Shown piece by piece: positions 26,963 through 36,892 of a stretch of DNA of 64,000 nt. Positions within the stretch are counted from its first letter, which is position 1, and every line of letters starts with the position of its first letter. Both the position numbers and the translations under genes were made by a program. Origin of the DNA: Bacillus ndiopicus (GTDB lineage Bacteria; Bacillota; Bacilli; Bacillales_A; Planococcaceae); the NCBI RefSeq assembly GCF_000612805.1, contig NZ_HG964403.1:682001-746000 (forward strand), written 5' to 3'. Under the pieces are notes generated by a model. That model ran no database searches, was not told the DNA's origin, and worked only from the letters and a program-made list of their open reading frames with translations.

Positions 26963-27589
26963 TTATTTTCCAACAATCGTATTATAAATTGGTAGAAGTG
27001 CATCGAATGTTTCTTCAGCAAATGTTAAAAATTCATCAGCAGACAATGCTGTTGCTTGCTTGATTGTTAAATGGCGACCAACTAAAAACTCTCCCTTTTT
27101 CACATCACGTAAACGTTGAAGTAGCTTTTGTAATTGCTTTGGGCGTGCTTCAACTAATGGAATAACGTTAGGTGACATATGGTCGCCTGAAATGACGTAA
27201 TCATTTGTCAGTTCATCGAATAACGTTAAGTTTGCTAAGAGGCGCTCTGCCATTTCAGCTTTTTGAGGCGCTTCATAAATAACGGCGACAACGATGAAAA
27301 GATGCGTACCCCATAAGCCGATTTGGAAATGTGGTAATGCTTTATAGCCGCGTTTATAAGGCGCAAAGGCAACCCATGAATCTTTCGGTGGATTTATTGT
27401 ACGGCGAGCATGCTTCGCAACATGTGGGAAAAATTCATCTCCTGTTTTAGTACTAAAGTATGTAGTGAAATACTCACCTAATAGCTGAAATTTTGGGCGT
27501 ACAATTGTTGTTAATGCCCCCATTCTTTCGTCTAAGCCATCTATTGAAAAGACTTGGAAATCTTCATTTGTCCATTGTATTTTTTTCAT
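26963..27589 (-). CDS. yktB: UPF0637/DUF1054 family protein YktB
   Basis: A 208-residue cytosolic protein matching YktB along its length, with IQWTNEDFQVFSIDGLDERM at the start, FFPHVAKHARRTINPPKDSW and the central GLWGTHLFIVVAVIYEAPQK. Function is unknown. The ATG at 27589 follows AAGGAG by 8 nt. The longer frame opening at 27733 adds a non-conserved stretch and overlaps the divergent small gene. The B. subtilis yktA-yktB neighbours are separated here by about 15 kb of accessory genes. Confidence 0.9.
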   Translation of the reverse strand: MKKIQWTNEDFQVFSIDGLDERMGALTTIVRPKFQLLGEYFTTYFSTKTGDEFFPHVAKHARRTINPPKDSWVAFAPYKRGYKALPHFQIGLWGTHLFIVVAVIYEAPQKAEMAERLLANLTLFDELTNDYVISGDHMSPNVIPLVEARPKQLQKLLQRLRDVKKGEFLVGRHLTIKQATALSADEFLTFAEETFDALLPIYNTIVGK

Positions 27590-27685
27590 TTTATTTGAAC
27601 TCCTTTCAAAATTAAGGTTTATTTTCTTTATTTTTTGGGAAAATAGTAGTAACAGCAAAATCAAACTAGAGGGAGCGTGACGAGT

Positions 27686-27883
27686 ATGAAACAGATGGTT
27701 AAAATTATACGCAAGGTTGATGTTGAAAAGCAATATGAATACATTCTAAGATTAGAGCTTGATTACGAGCTAGCTTCCTTGTTTGAGGCGATGCAAGTAA
27801 AAGATGAAAAAGAAATGGAAAAGTCAAAAACACGGCTGAAAGAAATTCAACAAGAGCTAGAAAACCTATATGCCTATGAATAA
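27686..27883 (+). CDS. Small coiled-coil protein (YkzI-like by position)
   Basis: A 65-residue, strongly charged, predicted all-helical protein whose second half (EKEMEKSKTRLKEIQQELEN) is a probable coiled coil. The ATG at 27686 has GGAG 10 nt upstream; the GTG at 27677 is too close to it. It lies between yktB and yktC exactly where B. subtilis has ykzI, which is the basis for the name. Direct similarity could not be tested. Confidence 0.65.
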   Translation: MKQMVKIIRKVDVEKQYEYILRLELDYELASLFEAMQVKDEKEMEKSKTRLKEIQQELENLYAYE

Positions 27884-27904
27884 ACAACAATTACAATCAA
27901 ATTA

Positions 27905-27948
27905 AAAAATCACTTGCTAAAAACATTCGGGTAGCAAGTGATTTTTGT
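27905..27948 (+). terminator. Terminator of the YkzI-like gene
   Basis: AAAAATCACTTGCT (27905-27918) pairs with AGCAAGTGATTTTT (27933-27946); T-run at the end. Confidence 0.88.
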
Positions 27949-28044
27949 TATACTAATATTAGGTCTTCAGTTTATATGTAGTTTATTTCTCATAAGTATA
28001 TATATTGTGTTTCGTGACAGAGAGAAGAAAGGTGGTACATAGTG

Positions 28045-28836
28045 ATGGATTTACAGCAACTAGATTTGTTTGCAAAAGATTTAATTATGCAGGCAGGACA
28101 GCGTATTCGCGCTGCATTCTCCTATGATTTAAAAATCGAAACAAAATCAAATGCCAATGATTTAGTGACAAATATTGACCGAGAAACGGAATTGTTTTTC
28201 ATTGAAAAAATTAAAGAATACGATGCATCACATAAAATTTTAGGCGAAGAAGGTATGGGCGAAAAGGTTGAGTCATTAGATGGTGTTGTCTGGATTATAG
28301 ATCCGATTGATGGCACGATGAATTTCGTTAAGCAACATCGTCATTTTATGATTACAATTGGTATATTTGTTGATGGTGTTGGGAAATTAGGATACATATT
28401 CGACGTGATGCGTGAAGATTTATTTTGTGCGATGGCAGGTCAAGGTGCTTGGTATAATGACACGCCGTTACGCAGGCTAAATCCTGTTAAGCTAGAAGAG
28501 GCTGTTATTGGTATTAATACAATCTGGGTAACGCCAAATAAAAGGGTAAACCACGAAAAATTAATTGAGCTTGTCAGAACAGTACGTGGTACAAGATCGT
28601 ACGGTGCAGCAGCAATGGAAATTGCCTTTGTTGTTAGCGGTAAGCTTGATGCCTATTTATCAATGCGCTTATCGCCATGGGATGTCGCAGGTGGTATCAT
28701 TATTGCACAGGAGGTTGGTGCAGTAGCAAGCAATTTGCAGGGACAGCCGTTTAATTTATTATCTTCGGGTACATTTATGATTGCTAATCCATCAATTCAT
28801 TCGCAAATTTTAGAACAGTATATTGAATTGAAATAA
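28045..28836 (+). CDS. yktC: Inositol monophosphatase family protein
   Basis: A 263-residue Mg2+-dependent, Li+-sensitive-type phosphatase. The family motifs are GEEG (metal-binding Glu), the IDPIDGTMNFV box near residue 85 and the C-terminal WDVAGGIIIAQEVGA. It dephosphorylates inositol-1-phosphate or related sugar phosphates; YktC is the B. subtilis counterpart at this locus. ATG at 28045 preferred because AAGGTGG lies 9 nt upstream; a GTG one codon earlier is possible. It is monocistronic with a GC-rich terminator. Confidence 0.92.
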   Translation: MDLQQLDLFAKDLIMQAGQRIRAAFSYDLKIETKSNANDLVTNIDRETELFFIEKIKEYDASHKILGEEGMGEKVESLDGVVWIIDPIDGTMNFVKQHRHFMITIGIFVDGVGKLGYIFDVMREDLFCAMAGQGAWYNDTPLRRLNPVKLEEAVIGINTIWVTPNKRVNHEKLIELVRTVRGTRSYGAAAMEIAFVVSGKLDAYLSMRLSPWDVAGGIIIAQEVGAVASNLQGQPFNLLSSGTFMIANPSIHSQILEQYIELK

Positions 28837-28866
28837 AAAATAAGGATTCATTTGTAAATTAAAACA

Positions 28867-28900
28867 GCGCGAGAACGTATTATTTTCTCGCGCGTTTTTT
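28867..28900. terminator. Terminator of yktC
   Basis: GCGCGAGAA (28867-28875) pairs with TTCTCGCGC (28885-28893), then GTTTTTT. Its 3' end touches the stop codon of the convergent ylaF gene, so it may act in both directions. Confidence 0.88.
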
Positions 28901-29114
28901 ATAAAAGCCCTTGCTCTTTAAATTTACGTTTTGTTTTGAAAGCCATCATAAAGATGAAGCACATCACAAGCACACAGGCGATAACACCAATAATTCCTGC
29001 TTTATCATATTCTGTACCTGTAACGCCGATAAGCGATACAGAAAAACCGATGCCTACCATTGATAAAATAGCAGCTAATGCATAAATGAACATTACTAAT
29101 TTTGCTTTATTCAC
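28899..29114 (-). CDS. ylaF: YlaF-like (DUF5325) small membrane protein
   Basis: A 71-residue protein with two membrane helices (about 4-24 and 39-60) and a basic tail KTKRKFKEQG. Its convergent position between yktC and typA, opposite to typA, matches B. subtilis ylaF. The GTG at 29114 was chosen because GGAGGAG lies 6 nt upstream; the TTG at 29129 would sit inside that ribosome binding site. Function is unknown. Confidence 0.8.
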   Translation of the reverse strand: MNKAKLVMFIYALAAILSMVGIGFSVSLIGVTGTEYDKAGIIGVIACVLVMCFIFMMAFKTKRKFKEQGLL

Positions 29115-29186
29115 TATTTTCTCCTCCAAACTATCTTCTATATTAAATCAGTTCAATCAATTGACAAAGACAATTAACTATTCTTA

Positions 29187-29195
29187 TGCTATAAT
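29187..29195 (+). promoter_or_regulatory. Extended -10 promoter of typA
   Basis: TGCTATAAT is a perfect extended -10, 41 bp before the typA start. The TTGACA at 29161-29166 is 23 nt from the -10, too far for a standard -35. Confidence 0.5.
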
Positions 29196-29236
29196 ATCAC
29201 AGTTAAACATTCGAAAAAAGAATATGGAGTGGAATA

Positions 29237-31087
29237 ATGACAAATTTACGTCAAGATTTACGTAATATAGCGATTATCGCGCACGTTGACCATGGGAAAA
29301 CAACTTTAGTAGACCAATTATTAAAACAATCGGGTACATTCCGTTCAAACGAGCAAGTAGAAGAACGCGCAATGGATTCAAATGATATTGAGCGTGAGCG
29401 TGGGATTACTATCCTAGCTAAAAATACGGCAGTAAATTATGAAGGCACACGCATTAACATTTTAGATACACCAGGACACGCCGATTTTGGTGGAGAAGTA
29501 GAACGTATTTTAAAAATGGTAGATGGCGTTATTTTAGTAGTAGATGCTTATGAAGGCTGTATGCCACAAACACGCTTTGTGTTGAAAAAAGCGTTGGAGC
29601 AAAATTTAACACCAATCGTTGTAGTAAATAAAGTAGATAAAGATTCAGCACGTCCAGAGGAAGTAGTAGATGAAGTGCTTGAATTATTAATTGAGCTTGA
29701 TGCTAATGACGATCAGTTGGACTTCCCTGTTGTTTTTGCATCAGGTGTAAATGGTACAGCAAGCCTTGATCCTAATCCTGCAAACCAAGAAGAAAATATG
29801 AAATGCTTATTTGAGCAAATTATCGCTCATATTCCAGCACCAGTTGATAATTCGGACGAGCCATTACAATTCCAAGTAGCTCTTTTAGATTATAATGATT
29901 TCGTGGGACGTATCGGTATTGGACGAGTAGCGCGTGGTACAATTTCAGTTGGTCAGCAAGTATCATTAATGAAGCTTGATGGCACGGTGAAAAACTTCCG
30001 CGTAACGAAGATTTTCGGTTTCTTTGGCTTAAAACGTGAGGAAATTCAAACGGCAAAAGCAGGAGATTTAATTGCAGTATCTGGTATGGAAGCAATCAAT
30101 GTAGGGGAAACAGTATGTCCTGTTGAGCATCCAGAGGCATTGCCACCATTACGCATCGATGAGCCAACATTACAAATGACGTTTTTAGTAAACAATTCAC
30201 CATTTGCAGGACGCGAAGGAAAATGGGTAACTTCTTCAAAAATTGAAGAGCGTTTACGTGCACAATTGCAAACAGACGTATCTCTTCGTGTAGAAGATAC
30301 AGATTCACCAGATGCATGGACAGTTTCTGGTCGTGGGGAGCTGCATTTATCAATTTTAATTGAAAATATGCGTCGTGAAGGCTTTGAACTACAAGTATCA
30401 AAACCACAAGTTATTATTAAAGAAGTTGACGGTGTGAAATGTGAACCAATCGAGCGTGTTCAAGTTGATGTACCTGAAGACAGCGTAGGTTCAATTATTG
30501 AATCGCTTGGAACACGTAAAGGCGAAATGCTTGATATGATTAATAATGGTAACGGACAAGTACGTATTATTTTTAACGTACCAGCACGTGGTCTAATCGG
30601 TTATACGACAGAGTTTATGTCATTAACAAAGGGCTTCGGTATTATTAACCACACATTCGATTCTTACCAACCAGTAGTTCCAGGTAAAGTTGGTGGACGT
30701 CACCAAGGTGTGCTTGTTTCAATGGAGAACGGTAAATCTACAACTTATGGTATGATGCAAGTAGAAGACCGTGGTACATTGTTTGTAGAGCCTGGTACAG
30801 AAGTGTACGAAGGTATGATTGTTGGTGAAAATACGCGTGAAAATGATATTACTGTAAATATCACAAAAATGAAGCAAAAAACGAATATTCGTTCTGCTAA
30901 CAAAGACCAAACGAACGTTATTAAAAAGCCTCGTATTATGACTTTAGAGGAAGCACTTGAATATTTAAGTGACGATGAATATTTAGAAGTAACACCTGAA
31001 TCAATTCGTTTACGTAAGCAAATTTTAGATAAAAATGAACGTGAACGTATTGCGAAAAAGAAAAAATACGCGGAAATGGAGCAATAA
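29237..31087 (+). CDS. typA: Ribosome-associated GTPase TypA/BipA
   Basis: A 616-residue translational GTPase that binds 70S ribosomes and aids ribosome assembly and stress responses. G1 AHVDHGKT is at 15-22, the switch I RERGITI, G3 [12 protein letters not shown]4 NKVDKD, followed by EF-G-like domains II, III and V and the BipA-specific C-terminal domain ([20 protein letters not shown]). Full length for the family. The start follows ATGGAGTGG. It is probably cotranscribed with ylaH, which begins 29 bp later. Confidence 0.97.
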   Translation: MTNLRQDLRNIAIIAHVDHGKTTLVDQLLKQSGTFRSNEQVEERAMDSNDIERERGITILAKNTAVNYEGTRINILDTPGHADFGGEVERILKMVDGVILVVDAYEGCMPQTRFVLKKALEQNLTPIVVVNKVDKDSARPEEVVDEVLELLIELDANDDQLDFPVVFASGVNGTASLDPNPANQEENMKCLFEQIIAHIPAPVDNSDEPLQFQVALLDYNDFVGRIGIGRVARGTISVGQQVSLMKLDGTVKNFRVTKIFGFFGLKREEIQTAKAGDLIAVSGMEAINVGETVCPVEHPEALPPLRIDEPTLQMTFLVNNSPFAGREGKWVTSSKIEERLRAQLQTDVSLRVEDTDSPDAWTVSGRGELHLSILIENMRREGFELQVSKPQVIIKEVDGVKCEPIERVQVDVPEDSVGSIIESLGTRKGEMLDMINNGNGQVRIIFNVPARGLIGYTTEFMSLTKGFGIINHTFDSYQPVVPGKVGGRHQGVLVSMENGKSTTYGMMQVEDRGTLFVEPGTEVYEGMIVGENTRENDITVNITKMKQKTNIRSANKDQTNVIKKPRIMTLEEALEYLSDDEYLEVTPESIRLRKQILDKNERERIAKKKKYAEMEQ

Positions 31088-31116
31088 TTTCGCGTGAACA
31101 TGTGAAAGGATGAGTA

Positions 31117-31521
31117 ATGTTGTTGAATTTAGCTTCAAACTTGATTCAAGCATCTACATCTGTTGCAACAATTAATGACCCGCTTGTCTATAAGAAAATG
31201 TCTGGTATTACACGCTTTATTTATGAGTATTTTGCAAGTGTGGATGCCAATGGTATGGTGAACTATACGATTCCGGGATACATTACACTATTAGTGATTT
31301 TTGCTTTATCAGCTCTTGTGTTCAAATTAGGCTTTGCACGTGAGCTACCGTTAATGAAAAATATTATTATTTATACATTTTTATTTGTCGGTTGTATTGT
31401 GTTAACATTGTTCGCCCTCTACCTACCAATGATTGAGGGGCTTATCGTCGCAGCGTTAATTTTAATAATTTATAAAACACGCTTATGGCGAGAAAAACGT
31501 GAGCAAGCTACTGGAAAATAA
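31117..31521 (+). CDS. ylaH: YlaH-like membrane protein
   Basis: A 134-residue protein with three hydrophobic segments (about 48-68, 78-97 and 100-122) and a basic tail. The KMSGITRFIYEYFASVDANG stretch (24-43) is typical of YlaH. Function is unknown. AAAGGA lies 6 nt upstream of the ATG. It directly follows typA as in other Bacillales, and a strong terminator ends the unit. Confidence 0.85.
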   Translation: MLLNLASNLIQASTSVATINDPLVYKKMSGITRFIYEYFASVDANGMVNYTIPGYITLLVIFALSALVFKLGFARELPLMKNIIIYTFLFVGCIVLTLFALYLPMIEGLIVAALILIIYKTRLWREKREQATGK

Positions 31522-31532
31522 TAATAGATAAG

Positions 31533-31572
31533 AAACTACCACATTTGAAATTTTTAATGTGGTAGTTTTTTT
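31533..31572 (+). terminator. Terminator of typA-ylaH
   Basis: AAACTACCACATT (31533-31545) pairs with AATGTGGTAGTTT (31556-31568), followed by TTTT. Confidence 0.9.
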
Positions 31573-31672
31573 CTTTACCTTCAAAGTACTTAAAAATATA
31601 TGACTTATAGAGAGCGTATAAATTTCCTAATTATTTGGATAAACTAATAAAAATTAAGCTGAGGTGATGGAG

Positions 31673-32161
31673 TTGACCTTATCAAATACGTATACTGAAA
31701 AAAGTCATAAACATGAAAAACGCTTTCAATATGGACAACGTAATATGTGGACAGGTTTAATGTTTGGACTTGGTGTTGTGGCATTTATAGATGAGGTTGT
31801 CTTTCATCAATTATTACAATGGCACCATTTCTATGATAAATCTACGGCTAAGATTGGATTAATTTCAGATGGGTTATTTCATGCTTTTAGCTTTTTTGCT
31901 ACAATTGGCTCTGCTTTTTTACTTGCTGATCTTCATCGAAAACATGGCTTTTGGTTAAAAAGATGGTTAGGAGGAGTTTTTCTTGGGGCAGGAGCGTTTC
32001 AACTTTACGATGGTATTATTCAGCATAAATTTATGAAACTACATCAAATACGCTATAATGTCGATATTATTCCCTATGATATAGCATGGAATGTTATTGC
32101 ATCCCTTTTGATTATTATTGGTATTGTTTTATTAGTAAAAACGAATCAACTAAAGCGCTAG
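31673..32161 (+). CDS. DUF2243 membrane protein
   Basis: A 162-residue integral membrane protein with four segments and conserved histidines, including VFHQLLQWHHFYD (about 46-58), SDGLFHAFSFF and QLYDGIIQHKF. The His pattern suggests copper or heme ligands. The TTG at 31673 is preferred because GAGGTG ends 6 nt before it; the ATG at 31667 directly abuts that site. DUF2243 genes are often found beside caa3-type CtaG genes, as here (12 bp gap), so a role in oxidase or copper handling is likely but unproven. Confidence 0.8.
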   Translation: MTLSNTYTEKSHKHEKRFQYGQRNMWTGLMFGLGVVAFIDEVVFHQLLQWHHFYDKSTAKIGLISDGLFHAFSFFATIGSAFLLADLHRKHGFWLKRWLGGVFLGAGAFQLYDGIIQHKFMKLHQIRYNVDIIPYDIAWNVIASLLIIIGIVLLVKTNQLKR

Positions 32162-32173
32162 GAGGATTCAAAT

Positions 32174-32971
32174 TTGCACTCACATGAAACGCATCTTCAA
32201 GGATTCCCCAATCTGATACAAGCAATAATTGTTTTACCATTTCTAATTTCCCTTGTCATTTATATTGTTGCAGTTATTTACTCTAATCGCTATAAAAAAA
32301 GATGGTCACATTTTCGTACAATAAGTTGGATACTAGGCCATATATGTGCCATCGCCACCTTAATTGGCCCATTTGCAGAGCTTGCACATATTAATTTTGC
32401 TGCACATATGATTGCTCACTTATTGTTTGGAATGCTTGCCCCACTTCTAATCGCTTTAGCAGCACCAATGACTCTACTAGTAAGATCAATCCCAGTGAAA
32501 ATGGCTCGTCGTATTTCTTGTGTATTAAAAAATCGCTACTTAACTCTTGTACGTAATCCAATTATCGCTTCAATATTTAATATAGGTGGCCTGTGGTTAC
32601 TCTACACAACCCCACTTTTTTACATGATGCATGAAAGCTTGCTTTTATATATTTTAATCCATGTTCATATTTTTCTAGCAGGTTATCTTTTTACAATTGC
32701 TTTTATTTATATCGATCCTACCCCTCATCCACTTTCTTATATTTTTCGATCCATTGTTTTATTAATTGCCCTAGCAGCACATTCCATATTAGCTAAATAT
32801 ATTTATGCTTATCCCCCTAATCATGTATCTCCTATACAGGCGGAAATGGGTGCTAAGATTATGTATTATGGCGGAGATGTGATTGAAATAGGGCTGGTTT
32901 ATTTACTCTTTTATCAGTGGTATAAAAGTACGAGAGGTTCTAATTTAGCAAAATCCATTCCTGCTAAATAA
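32174..32971 (+). CDS. Cytochrome c oxidase assembly factor CtaG family (second copy)
   Basis: A 265-residue polytopic membrane protein of the caa3_CtaG family with about seven segments and conserved His-rich motifs (AHINFAAHMIAHLLFGMLAP given as AHINFAAHMIAH then LLFGMLAP, ILIHVHIFLAGYLF). The TTG start has a perfect AGGAGG 9 nt upstream. It is a divergent paralog of the ctaG at 52029-52943, paired with DUF2243 rather than with an oxidase operon. It may insert copper into a different oxidase. Confidence 0.85.
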   Translation: MHSHETHLQGFPNLIQAIIVLPFLISLVIYIVAVIYSNRYKKRWSHFRTISWILGHICAIATLIGPFAELAHINFAAHMIAHLLFGMLAPLLIALAAPMTLLVRSIPVKMARRISCVLKNRYLTLVRNPIIASIFNIGGLWLLYTTPLFYMMHESLLLYILIHVHIFLAGYLFTIAFIYIDPTPHPLSYIFRSIVLLIALAAHSILAKYIYAYPPNHVSPIQAEMGAKIMYYGGDVIEIGLVYLLFYQWYKSTRGSNLAKSIPAK

Positions 32972-33105
32972 TCATATTAGACGATATACTTGATGAATCT
33001 TGATGAAAGCATTTTTAAATGAAGCTTTTCGAGTTAGCGCACACTTTTTTCTTTTAATGCATACGCTACTCTAGGTATAACAGTCGTATGTAAGGAGGAG
33101 TGACA

Positions 33106-34101
33106 ATGTCTAGACGTAGAATGCTAAGTTTTCTTGTGATGCTATCTTGCTTTATACTCCTAACAATGGGTGCTTGTAAACAGGAAGAACTCAAGGAAGT
33201 TCGTGTTGGGGAAGTGACGCGATCTATTTTTTATGCCCCCCTTTATGTAGCAATTGAGGAAGGGTTTTTTGAGGATGAGGGCTTGAAAATTGATTTAAGA
33301 ACAATTGCAGGTGGAGACAAGACGATGACGGCGTTATTATCAGATGGCATTGATGTAGCGCTTGTTGGATCGGAGACATCTATTTATGTCAACGCCCAAG
33401 AAGCAAATGATCCGATTATTAATTTTGCGCAATTAACACAAACGGACGGGACATTTTTGGTAGCTAGGGAGGACATCAAAGATTTTTCATGGGAAATGTT
33501 GAAAGGGTCTGTTTTTCTTGGGCAGCGTAAAGGTGGAATGCCTCAAATGGCTGGGGAATATGTGCTAAGAAAGCATGGTGTGGATCCACAAAAGGATTTA
33601 GAGCTAATACAAAATATCGATTTTGCAAATATTGCTACGGCTTTTGCTTCAGGTACAGGGGATTTTGTTCAATTATTTGAGCCAACAGCGAGTCTATTTG
33701 AGCTAGAGGGAGTTGGGCATATCGTTGCTTCTTTTGGTGCACAATCAGGTCATTTACCATACACTACTTTTATGGCGAAGAAAAGTTATTTAGAGAAACA
33801 AGCAAGTATTGCAGAAAGCTTTACGCGTGCTATACAAAAAGCGCAAAATTGGGTGTATGCAAATAGTTCGGAAGATGTAGCGAAGTCCATTGCTCCTTAT
33901 TTTGAAAATACGGATATCGCATTAATTACTACTGTTGTAGAGCGTTACCGGGCGCAGGAGTCGTATGCAAAAAATCCTATTTTGGATGAGGCAGAATGGG
34001 AGTTGCTACAAGATGTGATTGAGCAAGCAGGAGAGCTTCCACGAAGAATGGACTACAATCAGTTTGTAGATACTTCTTTTGCAGAGAAAGCAATGAATTA
34101 A
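33106..34101 (+). CDS. ABC transporter substrate-binding lipoprotein (SsuA/NMT1-like)
   Basis: A 331-residue lipoprotein: signal MSRRRMLSFLVMLSCFILL, lipobox MGAC, then a two-lobe binding domain of the nitrate/sulfonate/thiamine-precursor class (APLYVAIEEGFFEDEGLKI and LLSDGIDVALVGSE are typical). The ATG at 33106 follows AAGGAGG by 7 nt; the GTG at 33100 is too close. It opens a three-gene importer operon. No TPP riboswitch or other leader RNA was seen in the 128 bp upstream, so the substrate (sulfonate, nitrate, taurine or a pyrimidine) stays undetermined. Confidence 0.9.
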   Translation: MSRRRMLSFLVMLSCFILLTMGACKQEELKEVRVGEVTRSIFYAPLYVAIEEGFFEDEGLKIDLRTIAGGDKTMTALLSDGIDVALVGSETSIYVNAQEANDPIINFAQLTQTDGTFLVAREDIKDFSWEMLKGSVFLGQRKGGMPQMAGEYVLRKHGVDPQKDLELIQNIDFANIATAFASGTGDFVQLFEPTASLFELEGVGHIVASFGAQSGHLPYTTFMAKKSYLEKQASIAESFTRAIQKAQNWVYANSSEDVAKSIAPYFENTDIALITTVVERYRAQESYAKNPILDEAEWELLQDVIEQAGELPRRMDYNQFVDTSFAEKAMN

Positions 34102-34102
34102 T

Positions 34103-34873
34103 ATGGCGATACTTACAGTTAATCATGTGTATCATACGTATTTTTCGCAAGAGGTAGCAACTGAAGCATTGCATGATATCCATTTCTCTGTAGAGCCTGG
34201 TGAGTTTGTTTCAATTTTAGGGGCCAGTGGATGTGGAAAATCTACGCTACTTTCTATTATTGCTGGTTTACTTGAGCCAACAGCAGGCGATGTCATTATC
34301 AAAAACCACGACCAAAGCACATCAATCGGCTATATGCTGCAACAGGATTATTTATTTCCATGGAAAACCATCGAAGAAAATGTCACACTCGGTTTAAAGT
34401 TATTAAAATATCATGATTTACACGCTAAAGACATTGCTAAGGAGCTGTTACAGGCTGTAGGTTTGCCAAACATTGAAAAGAAATTTCCGAGACAGCTATC
34501 AGGGGGGATGCGGCAACGAGCTGCGCTGGCAAGAACACTTGCAGTAGATCCTAAAATATTATTGTTGGATGAACCATTTTCGGCATTAGATTATAAAGCG
34601 AAATTAAAGCTTGAAGACTTGGTTTGTGCAATGTTAAAAAGCTATGAAAAAACAGCGATTTTAGTAACACACGATATTGGGGAAGCTATCGCGATGAGCG
34701 ACCGAATTATTTTAATGAGTGCGAAGCCTGGGGCGATTCATAAAATTTTCGATGTGCCGCGAGAGTTAGCAGCTTTAACACCATTTGAGGCTCGTACACA
34801 TCCGAGCTATGGAGCCTTTTTTCAAAGCGTTTGGAAGGAGCTTGAGAGCCTTGAACATTCAACTTCTTCATGA
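34103..34873 (+). CDS. ABC transporter ATP-binding protein (SsuB/TauB-like)
   Basis: A 256-residue ABC ATPase: Walker [11 protein letters not shown]-loop [13 protein letters not shown], signature [13 protein letters not shown], Walker [13 protein letters not shown] and H-loop LVTHDIGEA. It is of the SsuB/TauB/NrtD group that energises the adjacent permease. It starts 1 bp after the binding-protein stop and overlaps the permease start by 23 bp, indicating tight translational coupling. Confidence 0.94.
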   Translation: MAILTVNHVYHTYFSQEVATEALHDIHFSVEPGEFVSILGASGCGKSTLLSIIAGLLEPTAGDVIIKNHDQSTSIGYMLQQDYLFPWKTIEENVTLGLKLLKYHDLHAKDIAKELLQAVGLPNIEKKFPRQLSGGMRQRAALARTLAVDPKILLLDEPFSALDYKAKLKLEDLVCAMLKSYEKTAILVTHDIGEAIAMSDRIILMSAKPGAIHKIFDVPRELAALTPFEARTHPSYGAFFQSVWKELESLEHSTSS

Positions 34874-35645
34874 ACAATATAAAGCATTATTAAGAAAAGA
34901 GAAGCGCCGCATTCGTTTCTTTCAATTGTTGATAATAATCAGTTTTATTGGACTTTGGGAGCTTGCCTCACAAAACCATTGGATTGACCCACTTATTTTT
35001 AGTGCACCTTCAAAAGTATGGAGATTGTTTGTAGAAAAATGGTCTGATGGCACATTGATGATTCATGTTAACATTACGTTATTTGAAACAGTGCTCGGCT
35101 TTATTATTGGGACATTGCTAGGTACAATTATTGCAGCGATTTTATGGTGGTCGCCATTTTTCTCGAAAGTAGCAGATCCTTACCTCGTTGTGTTGAATGC
35201 GATGCCGAAAGTAGCGCTCGGCCCTATTTTAATTGTTGCACTTGGACCAGGAATGATATCCATTATCACAATGGGCGCAATTATTTCGGTTATTATTTCA
35301 ACAATTGTTATCTATACAGCCTTTATTGAAGTTGATACGAATTATGTGAAGGTATTACAAACATTTAATGCAAATCGTACGCAAATTTTTAAAGAGGCGA
35401 TTTTACCAGCATCCTTTCCTACTATTATTTCAACATTGAAAGTGAATGTTGGATTGTCATGGGTTGGTGTAATCGTAGGAGAATTTCTTGTATCAGCAAA
35501 AGGCCTTGGCTATTTAATTATTTATGGCTTCCAAGTATTTAATTTTAATCTTGTATTTTTAGCTCTAATGATTATTGCAGTGTTTGCAACGATTATGTAT
35601 CAGCTTGTGGAATTAGTGGAAAGAAAGCTAATAAAAGCAAGATGA
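34851..35645 (+). CDS. ABC transporter permease (SsuC/TauC-like)
   Basis: A 264-residue permease with six membrane helices and the EAA coupling loop ([20 protein letters not shown] then [12 protein letters not shown]). The start at TTG 34851 was chosen because AAGGAG lies 10 nt upstream and the encoded N-terminus [19 protein letters not shown] is a plausible cytosolic tail. The open frame to 34785 overlaps the ATPase gene and has no ribosome binding site. It completes the importer. Confidence 0.88.
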   Translation: MNIQLLHEQYKALLRKEKRRIRFFQLLIIISFIGLWELASQNHWIDPLIFSAPSKVWRLFVEKWSDGTLMIHVNITLFETVLGFIIGTLLGTIIAAILWWSPFFSKVADPYLVVLNAMPKVALGPILIVALGPGMISIITMGAIISVIISTIVIYTAFIEVDTNYVKVLQTFNANRTQIFKEAILPASFPTIISTLKVNVGLSWVGVIVGEFLVSAKGLGYLIIYGFQVFNFNLVFLALMIIAVFATIMYQLVELVERKLIKAR

Positions 35646-35737
35646 TCGTTGAAAAGCATAGGAAGTTATATTGCAGCGAGTCTAGTATCATTTAATTGTT
35701 GTAACTGATGCTAAGCACGCAAAACAATAAAAGATAA

Positions 35738-35781
35738 GGCTGTTGGGAAAAGCAGGGTTAAGCCTGCTTTTCCTAGCAGCC
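35738..35781 (-). terminator. Long hairpin terminator (GGCTGT family)
   Basis: GGCTGTTGGGAAAAGCAGG (35738-35756) pairs over 19 bp, including two wobble pairs, with 35763-35781. The minus-strand side continues TTATCTTTTATTG, so it best fits the end of the LLM oxidoreductase gene, but the ABC operon also ends nearby. Confidence 0.8.
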
Positions 35782-35818
35782 ATGTGCATTAAAAAGGAAA
35801 CTTCACTAGTTCAATTAA

Positions 35819-36892
35819 TTAAAAAAGCGGACGCCCTGTTAATTGTATTTCAGCTTCCCATTTAGCTACTTCTTCACGTACACGAGGCGCAACTTTTGTT
35901 CCGAGTAATTCTATTGCTTGCATAACTTGATCGTGCGGCATTGTACTTAAAGGCACATACAGCATAAAGCGTGTAATTCCAACATGTTTTCGTAGATGAA
36001 TAATTTTTTCTGCAACTGTATCAGGGTTACCAACATAGAGTGCTCCATTAAAACTTCGCGCAGCATCATAGCTAGAACGACTATAATAAGGCCAACCACG
36101 TTCTTTTCCTAATTTGTTCATGCCTGCCTGAGTAGATGGGAAAAATGTATCCGCTGCTAATTCCGTATTTTCACCAATAAAGCCTATTGAATGAGCCCCT
36201 ACTTTAAGCTTGGCAATATCATGACCTGCATGAGTAGCCGCTTTTTTATAAAGCTGAACGATAGGTGCAAATTGCATTGGGCTACCACCAATAATTGCAA
36301 GCATAAGTGGTAATCCTAAAAGACCAGCACGAATAGCGGATTGTTGATTGCCCCCACTACCAATCCAAATTGGTAAGGAGCTTTGAACAGGTCTTGGGTA
36401 TATCCCTAAATTATTGATAGCTGGTCGGTGTTTACCTTGCCATTCTATCTTTTCAGACTGATTAATTTTGAGTAGTAACTCTAAGTGTTCTTCAAAAAGC
36501 TCATCGTAATCGTTTAAGTTATAGCCGAACAATGGAAAGGATTCAATAAAGGAACCTCGGCCTGCTATAATTTCGGCACGTCCATTTGAAATACCATCCA
36601 AAGTAGAAAAGTCTTGAAAGACACGAACGGGATCAGATGAGGATAGTACCGTCACTGCGCTTGTGAGTCGTATGTTTTTTGTTTGTGGAGCTGCAGCAGC
36701 GAGCACCATCGCTGGAGAAGATGCAGCATAATCCTCTCGATGGTGCTCACCGACACCAAAGACATCTAACCCCACTTGATCAGCAAGAATGATTTCTTCC
36801 ACTACCTCGCGCAGACGTTGTGCGTGGCTAATGACCTCACCACTATGCACGTCTGGTTTTGTTTCTACAAAAGAAGTAATTCCTATTTCCAT
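35819..36892 (-). CDS. LLM-class flavin-dependent oxidoreductase
   Basis: A 357-residue luciferase-like monooxygenase with the family start IGITSFVE, FGVGEHHREDYAASSP (about 45-60), ITAVTVLSSSDPVRVFQDFSTLD-type flavin segment (SAVTVLSSSDPVRVFQDF) and GRAEIIAGRGSF. It uses FMN with NADH reductase support to oxidise an unknown small molecule. The ATG follows TAGGAG. Its proximity to an SsuABC-like importer invites comparison with alkanesulfonate monooxygenase, but the sequence is of the SP_0267/Atu2307-type subgroup and no link is proven. Confidence 0.88.
   Translation of the reverse strand: MEIGITSFVETKPDVHSGEVISHAQRLREVVEEIILADQVGLDVFGVGEHHREDYAASSPAMVLAAAAPQTKNIRLTSAVTVLSSSDPVRVFQDFSTLDGISNGRAEIIAGRGSFIESFPLFGYNLNDYDELFEEHLELLLKINQSEKIEWQGKHRPAINNLGIYPRPVQSSLPIWIGSGGNQQSAIRAGLLGLPLMLAIIGGSPMQFAPIVQLYKKAATHAGHDIAKLKVGAHSIGFIGENTELAADTFFPSTQAGMNKLGKERGWPYYSRSSYDAARSFNGALYVGNPDTVAEKIIHLRKHVGITRFMLYVPLSTMPHDQVMQAIELLGTKVAPRVREEVAKWEAEIQLTGRPLF

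Noticed and set aside
32972..33105. Thiamine or other riboswitch before the ABC importer
   Set aside because: No conserved TPP, SAM or purine riboswitch elements are visible in this short AT-rich leader.
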